Shown here piece after piece: positions 58,017 to 64,000 of a DNA stretch of 64,000 nt. The translations under genes were made by a program, and so were the position numbers. This DNA is from Monocercomonoides exilis (taxonomy: Eukaryota; Preaxostyla; Oxymonadida; Polymastigidae): assembly GCA_001643675.2 (NCBI GenBank), contig LSRY02000076.1, forward strand, positions 1 to 64,000. The letters run 5' to 3'. Each line of letters starts with the position of its first letter. The first letter of the stretch is position 1. Below the pieces are notes generated by a model. That model made no database searches and was not told where the DNA came from. It saw nothing but the letters and a program-made list of their open reading frames with translations.

Positions 58017-59483
58017 TTACGAGGCCTTGCAATGAATATAGTAATCCGTAAAATTCTTTGTAACATGAAAATAGTACTTGTCCCCATTAAACATCCCATA
58101 GAAGCTGACAACGATGTCGTCGTACCCTTCCTCTTCCAGCTTGTCTATGGCCATTCTTTTCTCTGCTTCTGTTTTTGTCTGAAAGGCGCTTTCGCTTTCC
58201 TTTCTGGTCAGTTTACACCAAATCGGAGCCAAAAATGACACAACCGCATTCATTTTCTCCTTTCTTGCTCTCATTCTGAATAGAAGAGAGCTCATGAATA
58301 TCATACACCTCTTTATTGTCACATATTCTATTGTTGTTTGATAATGCTCTTCCAGAACAAAATCAATTGCTCCGCCTTTAGCAATGTCTTCAAAGGGTAT
58401 ATTTGTAGCCCCAACGATTAAATTAAATAGATCAACACATTTTTCGTTGATTTTTCTTCTGGCGCATCTTGCTTCCCTCCCCACTTTCACTACGCATGCA
58501 ACCATCTTCACATTATCTTCACTGCTTAGGGTGCAATTATCAAAACATAAATAAAGTGTCGAAATCCACCTTTTGATTATCCACATTTCTTTTGTTTCTT
58601 TTTTTCTGCCTTTCATTTCTTTCCATTGCACACACGCCAGTAGCTCTTCAAATTCTCTAATTGCTTCTTTTACGAAATGAAGCTTGTTTACAATTATGTT
58701 TTCGAGTTTTCTTTCTTTTTCTAACCTGCTCAACAAAAAACTCCAAGCGGATTGGTAAGCAAGTCGTGTCAGATTGCGATGTTCCTGATGATATTTGATG
58801 ATTTCTGAAGCATAACTTAAATATGCTTTTTTATCTAATTTCTATTCAAAAAAGAAAGAAATAAACACTTAAATATCATAAAAGAAAATGAAAATTTCAA
58901 ACTTCAGATAATTGAATACAACTTAAAGCCAATAATGACATTTCCACTTCTTTTTGGATTTCTGTATTTGTATCTTTTCTCAAAGCAACTTTCAAAAGGA
59001 ATGGCACGCCGATTGATATAACTTTTTTTGTAAAATAGTTACCAACAGTAAAATAGCTTTCAAAAAGATCAATTAGAAGCGTTTCGTTCTTTTCTCCTTT
59101 TTTCTTCCATTCCTCAAAAATCATCTTTTCTATTTTTTGTACCAATGAAGAAATGCAAGAGCTAATGCTCATCAAGCCATTCAATACTTTGCAGCAGCCA
59201 GCATATTTCAATAGCAATATTACATATTCTAAGTGCACATTCTTTTCCTCTGTTAATTCGTCAATTCTTTTGAACAATATCGATGTAAAAATTGATTTAA
59301 GTTCAACTCTGTTCATCTTATCAAATAGAGCGTTCATTTCAATGACCTTTTGTTTTTGTTCATCAATAGAATATTTTTCCAATTCGGAAAGTATTTCTAA
59401 AAATTTAGAAATTAAAAAACATTGTTATTAAACACAGAAAATTATCATTAAAACAAACCTAAAAATTTTTGAGATGAATGCAT
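58017..59483 (-). CDS. YHQEHRN-motif family protein, copy 2
   Basis: Three exons (59459-59483, 58903-59396, 58017-58841; introns 62 and 61 nt) encode about 447 residues. It begins MHSSQKFLE, spliced to ILSELEKYSIDEQKQK. Exon 2 is 494 nt, exactly as in copy 1, and contains YAGCCKVLNGL, ISIGVPFLLKVALRKD and VEMSLLALSCIQ. Exon 3 opens with EIIKYHQEHRNLTRLAYQSAW, then charged helices with Cys and a C-terminal DKLEEEGYDDIVVSFYG, matching MEEGGYEDFIIGFS of copy 1. The two are therefore diverged paralogues with conserved gene structure. The function is unknown; it is all-helical in appearance. Confidence 0.75.
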
Positions 59484-60539
59484 CAATTGATCAAAATTCC
59501 GTTGTAATTATCTACGAAACTTTCTTTTATTAAAAATTGTTGTTTTAAATTTCAAATATAACATCACGAATTTAATAATTATGCAAATAATCCAAACATA
59601 AAATAATATCAAGTTAGGAAAAAACAATAGCGTTAATAGTTTCAATAAATCTGCTGTAGAATTCAGGGTATAACAGAAGATAGTTAATATTTATAACTTG
59701 TCTCTAAAATAAGATGGAAAAATAGAAAAATTTTAATTTTCTGATCAAACCAATAGATAAAAAATTCGTTTTTCATCCATGAGGAAAAAAAACACAAATA
59801 AATTCACATGAATTGAATTAACATAACGCAATAATTAAACTGCTATTTGTGCATAAAAATGAATTCTATATTTAGACAAAAGTTGTAAAGATCTGTAAAA
59901 GATGTGAAGTATTAATCATTAATGGAATTTTCAAAAATTAATCCCTTAATGAGAAATGACCGTGAAAAACACACCATTCATTTTTTTTTTTTTTTTTTTT
60001 TTTTTTTTGAAAGGTTTTGCGTCGGAAGCATGCTCAATTTTTATGATGATGCTTTTATGAACACAGACGCTGTTCGTTGCTTTTGAATATTTGAGCTTCA
60101 GAAATCCTTCGTTGATCGATTAATTTTGGAAGTTTCTTTGAACCCGAAGAATAAACGTCATTGTTATTTAAAAACGCTCATAAAACAGAATCGAAAGAAG
60201 AATATCAACGAAAAGCTCTCTTGTGAGCAATGAAAAAGTTAGACTTTTGAAATTTATTTTAAAAAATTATCAAAAAAAAAAAGTTGATATTTATTTCCAA
60301 TAAACCTGCTTCAAACACAACAATTAGATTTGTTGATATTGTTCCAGCTACGGATGGAGAACACCAACAAATTCAATCACAAATTCAATTCTTTTTTTGA
60401 ACTTAAAAAAATAATTTTTCCGAACGGAAGACAAAAGAATAATAAAAAACCGACGAAAGCCTCAATGGCTTTTGCTTTACATTTAACTGCAACAGTAAAA
60501 TAACATGGAAGGGATAATCATCGAACTTTGGATTTGGGA
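59484..60539. other. AT-rich gap with poly-T
   Basis: It contains an unbroken T run of about 28 (59981-60008). No gene or repeat unit was recognised. Confidence 0.5.
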
Positions 60540-60645
60540 TGCCTATAAAACAAACAATGACAGAACATTGTTCCTCCTTCGCCATTGCTTGATGAGCATT
60601 TGCCAAATGAACAGGAAGTGATTGAGAGATTTGTATTTGTGCATC
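60540..60645 (-). pseudogene. Fragment of a beta-helix surface protein
   Basis: In one minus-strand frame this reads CTNTNLSITSCSFGKCSSSN then GEGGTMFCHC, closely matching NCTNANLSITSCSFFNCSTN then GGALYCYC of the gene at 19.7-21.7 kb. Only about 35 residues survive. It directly follows the ABC-transporter remnant, in a different frame. Confidence 0.65.
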
Positions 60646-62433
60646 CAACGAAAAGTGCATCAACTCCCCCATCTCTTTCGCAATCCCCCAAAACTCCTCC
60701 ACCCCTCCAATCTTTCTGATCCTCCCGTCCTCTTCCAACATAGCGATGGCTGTGTCAAAATAAGGCAGATATTTTGTGTAGCATATCACCAACAGCACCG
60801 TCTTCCTTTTCAGCAGCTGGCTGATGCATTTGATGACCAGTGCTTATCCCACATGAGCATCGACACTTGCCAAAATGTCATCCAACAGAAACACCTCAGC
60901 CGATGAATAGACTGCCCTCGCCAGAGCTAGCCGCACACGCTGCCCGCCCGACAGGTTGTATCCTCTTTCGCCCACTTCTGCTTCATCTCCGCCTGGAAGA
61001 TTGGCCAAGTCTTGTTCCAAACAGCAGGCTTGAATGACAACAAAGAAGCTGATGAAGTCGAAGGGAGCGTGGAAGAGGATGCTGGATTTGATGGTTTCGT
61101 TGAAGATAAAGGGAATCTGGGATTGAAATAATGGAGGAACAGATATGTGATGTATGTTAGAAGGAGAATAAAATAAAAATTAAATAAGAAAAAGAAAAGA
61201 CGGATAATACGTAAATCATCGATTTAGAAATAAATAAAATAATTCAAAATAAAAAATCAATTATTTTCATTTTTATTCATCTTTACTTACAAACCTGAGG
61301 CACATAAGCCACCTTCCCCTTCAAATAACCTTTCCCTTCCAAACAGATTGTCTCTCCCAGAATGTACGCTAGCAGCGCTGACTTGCCACAGCCAGCAGGG
61401 TTGAAGAGGAGAGCGTGTGAATGCCTTGGAAGAGAGAGGGAGATGTTGTGGAGGACGGGACGAGGAGATGGCAAAGGAGGAGGAAGAGGACTAATGTGGG
61501 ATGAGTGATCGATGCCATACACCCGGACGAAGACCGAGAGAAATGAGTGGAGGAAGGAGGAATGACGAGAAGAAGAGGAAGAAGAAGATGAGGAGGAAGA
61601 AGAAGAGGAAGAGGAAGAAGTTGATAAAACAGTTGGTGATGATCGCAATTTATCTTTTTCTTCTTTTTCTCTATTCTCTCTTTTCTCTTCTTTCTCTTCT
61701 TTCTCTTTCTTTTCCTTTCCTTCTTTCTCATCTTTTGTCGATGTTTTGAGTTGCATTTTATTGCCTTTTTCTTGTATTCTTTCATTTTTGTTGGCAACTT
61801 CACAGCGACCCCATGCAAACGATGCATTTGACAGGCTAATCACCATATCATCGTTATCATTATGCTGTTCTTTTTCTTCTTCGCTCCCTTTTTCTTTATC
61901 TCTTTCTTTCTCTTTCTTTTCAACACTTTCAATGAGTTTTCTTTGATACACCACACTTTCATCATCATCATCACTTTTGGAATTTTCTTTGTTTGTGAAT
62001 GTAATCGAACTTTTGTCATCCTTCCCAAAATTCATCGACAAATCAGCAATGTCTTCTTTCTTTTTATCTTCTTCACCTTCTTTTTCTTCATTTTCTCCCC
62101 CTTTTTATCGTCCCTTCCATTTCCAAATGGCCTGATATCTCTAACCACCTCTTCTCCTTCTTCTCTTTCTTTTCCTTCGCATTTGTCAGCAGACTCAATA
62201 GACTGCAGCAGCATCTCCATTTTGTCAATGACAGTTTTCTCCATCCAGATGCTGTTCAACATCGACGGAATTCTGTTCAGCGATGTCCTGAGTGATTCAA
62301 TGATTCGGATGGAAGGATACAAGAAAGACACATTCAAAGGCAGATGCTGCCAGAAGTACAAGATAACAAGCACGATGAGGGTGAGCGCATTCACAAGCGA
62401 CTGCAAGTTTTCGTGGATGGAATTGGTGATAAT
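60646..62433 (-). pseudogene. ABCC (MRP)-type transporter fragment, inactivated
   Basis: Two exons are visible: 61295-62433 and 60646-61116 (intron 61117-61294, gtttgt...cccag). Order: a membrane segment ALTLIVLVILYFW; LRTSLNRIPSMLNSIWMEKT; a charged linker; ISLSNASFAWGR (start of the nucleotide-binding domain); a large Lys/Glu and poly-Ser insert; Walker A as FNPAGCGKSALL; GKVAYVPQ; LANLPGGDEAEVGERGYN; signature LSGGQ; Walker B VFLLDDILASVDAHVG. The layout matches NBD1 of ABCC transporters. Lesions are a one-base shift in an AAAAAGGGGG run near 62100, a TAA after DAHVG (near 60846), and the expected H-loop His replaced (VICYTKYL). N-terminal domains and NBD2 are missing. Poly-Ser inserted inside an NBD is unusual. 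Confidence 0.75.
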
Positions 62434-63808
62434 CTGCAGTTAGAATTAGTTTTATAGTGAAGTTATAAATAAATTCCAAAAAAAAAAGGAAGAAATAAAG
62501 AAAGAAAAAATCAATAAATTATAAAAGAAAAGGAAAAAAGAAAAGGAAAAAAGAAAAAAGAAAAAGTGAAAACATGAAATTATCATTGCAAAAAAGTTAG
62601 ATTTATTTTAATTTTTTTATTATTTCTTTCTTTCTTTCTTATTTAAATAAAAATTGTTCAAATGTTACATCTAACGAATCGCACACATAATTTGATCAAA
62701 CATTTCTATCGTTATCTGTTCTGTCTTTTTGATTCGTTTCTTCTTCTTCCATGTGGCTTCAAGGTTTGCCTCGAAATCCACACCGATATCGGTGAATCAA
62801 CAATAATCATCAAAACAACACAAAATGATGACTTTCAACAAAATGCAACAAGCAGCTTGAAGGGAAAATACACATCAAGTGGAAATCACCATCAAACGAT
62901 AAATGTGTTGAAATGAATTCAAAATCCCGCATGTGTTTGGTTCCGCATATTGCATTAATCTTTCTTCGCCATCTCGAATTACTTCATCTTCTCTCATCCT
63001 CTAAGCCTTTTGGAAAAGAATCTCTTTCAATGCTCAATAAACAATGTTGTTCATTGTTGCCTCGATAAATTCTCTTATGCGTTCAATTATCATTCGCCCA
63101 ATCATCAAAAAACCTGCGAATTGTTGAAAGCTTGATTCCCTTCCATCAATCTTCCTTCAGGCCGGATGGCCAACTCAAGTCACGAACAAATAACAAAATT
63201 ATCCTGATGTCTCAAAACTTTTCTCAACACTTCAAATTTGAAACATTCATGGAAACAAGCAAACACTCTGAAATAACAGAAAAAACCATTTCTGACAAGG
63301 AAAGCTTCCAGAAAACTCTTAATGTGAGGGAAATAAGTGAAATATATATGTTTGAATTTTAATCTGCAACAACGTTTAAATGCACAGTTTAATGTGCAAA
63401 TTGTTGCTTTTTTGTCTCTTCTTCGAAAAGTTCAAAAAAGCACCAAATTTCCCCTTCTTTGTTCCACTCAGAACGTTAAAATAGATATTTTTTTTTAATA
63501 CACAATTCCAGACATGTGGAGTATTTTTCAATACGTTCAAAATTTCATCGAAATTCAATAGAGATCCATGAAATGAATTATTGTTTCCTTGATCAGAAAG
63601 AAATTAAACTCTTTCTTACTTGCTTAAAATAGCCTATATTGTTGGCTTCTTTGTGATTTATTTTTTAACATAGATTATTTTACCCAATAAAGCAAAAGAA
63701 TCGAGTTTGACAATTATATTTTAATTTTGTCAATTATCAACAATGTTTGTTTTTCTGTTTTTCATTTGAAATTTAGCTGTGAATTGATCTTTGCTAATAA
63801 TAGGCAGA
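62434..63808. other. Gap, no gene supported
   Basis: It has A-rich and cttt simple repeats (62470-62560, 62625-62640). Frames at 62662-62916 and 63132-63362 lack domains. The missing upstream exons of the ABC transporter were not found here. Confidence 0.4.
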
Positions 63809-64000
63809 ATGGAAATGCATGATGAAGACAAATCCATTGACAATGTTCAGGAGCTTTCCCTTGCAGACAGGTTTTCAAGTGTGTGAATTTAATCTATTGT
63901 TTTAAAGAACTTTATTTGACATGTTTCGATAATTTTGGAAGAATTTCTTCGCAAGCTGGAACACTGTAATGAAATTGAACAAAAGCATACAATCCTTGAA
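63809..64000 (+). CDS. Start of a coiled-coil protein, cut by the window end
   Basis: Exon 1 (63809-63878) begins MEMHDEDKSIDNVQELSLAD. A 63-nt intron (gtgtgt...gaag) leads to exon 2 (63942 to the end), which continues FLRKLEHCNEIEQKHTILE in phase. The junction codon is AAA. The charged heptad-like sequence suggests a coiled coil. Too little is present to name it. Confidence 0.5.

Overview
The window is eukaryotic nuclear DNA from an AT-rich, intron-rich flagellated protist. Genes are split by short GT-AG introns (mostly 50 to 290 nt), and simple-sequence and homopolymer tracts are abundant. The best guess is an oxymonad (Preaxostyla, Metamonada) of the Monocercomonoides/Blattamonas type. The reasons are a multicopy surface-protein family with predicted beta-helix repeats and a CG...PC(A/Q/L)(T/S)(I/L) motif, a paralogous gene family carrying a YHQEHRN..RLAYQSAW motif, serine-rich tails and ciliary genes. 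This assignment rests on family resemblance, not a search. Both TAA and TGA end intact genes, so the code looks standard and unlike that reported for Streblomastix.

Layout. 0.5-6.6 kb: a 6.06 kb DNA transposon with apparently identical 397-bp terminal inverted repeats (TIRs). It carries one broken gene that joins a ubiquitin-specific-protease (USP) domain to a DDE-like domain, plus a strongly foldable RNA-like segment. 6.6-12.6 kb: a more GC-rich stretch of decayed coding sequence. 13.4-17.4 kb: two dead pogo/Tigger-like transposons, one interrupted by a MITE. 17.9-22.4 kb: a possible TIR-bounded segment with a dead surface-protein gene. 22.6-24.8 kb: a SPRY-domain gene and a Pro/Ser/Asp-rich gene that might be one gene. 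26.2-28.4 kb: a six-exon CHID1-like GH18 gene. 29.1-30.5 kb: the first YHQEHRN-family gene. 33.2-34.6 kb: an intact but 3'-truncated surface-protein gene. 35.2-35.9 kb: a Rac/Rho-like GTPase with abnormal switch residues. 36.0-37.3 kb: a mariner-type MITE with perfect 54-bp TIRs. 38.6-39.5 kb: a calmodulin-like protein. 39.7-44.8 kb: a seven-exon YAK1/DYRK kinase with a tail of about 870 residues. 46.6-49.5 kb: a CFAP96-like gene and a divergent beta-tubulin. 49.5-52.6 kb: MITEs, a foldback element and a stray copy of the kinase tail. 52.7-56.8 kb: a 1372-residue type I surface protein. 58.0-59.5 kb: the second YHQEHRN-family gene. 60.5-62.4 kb: a dead ABCC transporter joined to a surface-protein fragment. 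63.8 kb to the end: the start of a coiled-coil gene.

There are no operons. The genes fall into cell-surface proteins (beta-helix family), flagellar/cytoskeletal proteins (beta-tubulin, CFAP96-like, possibly the EF-hand protein), signalling proteins (kinase, GTPase, SPRY) and a lysosomal/secreted chitinase-like protein. Mobile DNA and its remains fill much of the first 22 kb and most long gaps elsewhere. All exon maps come from reading frames, splice consensus and family resemblance by eye.
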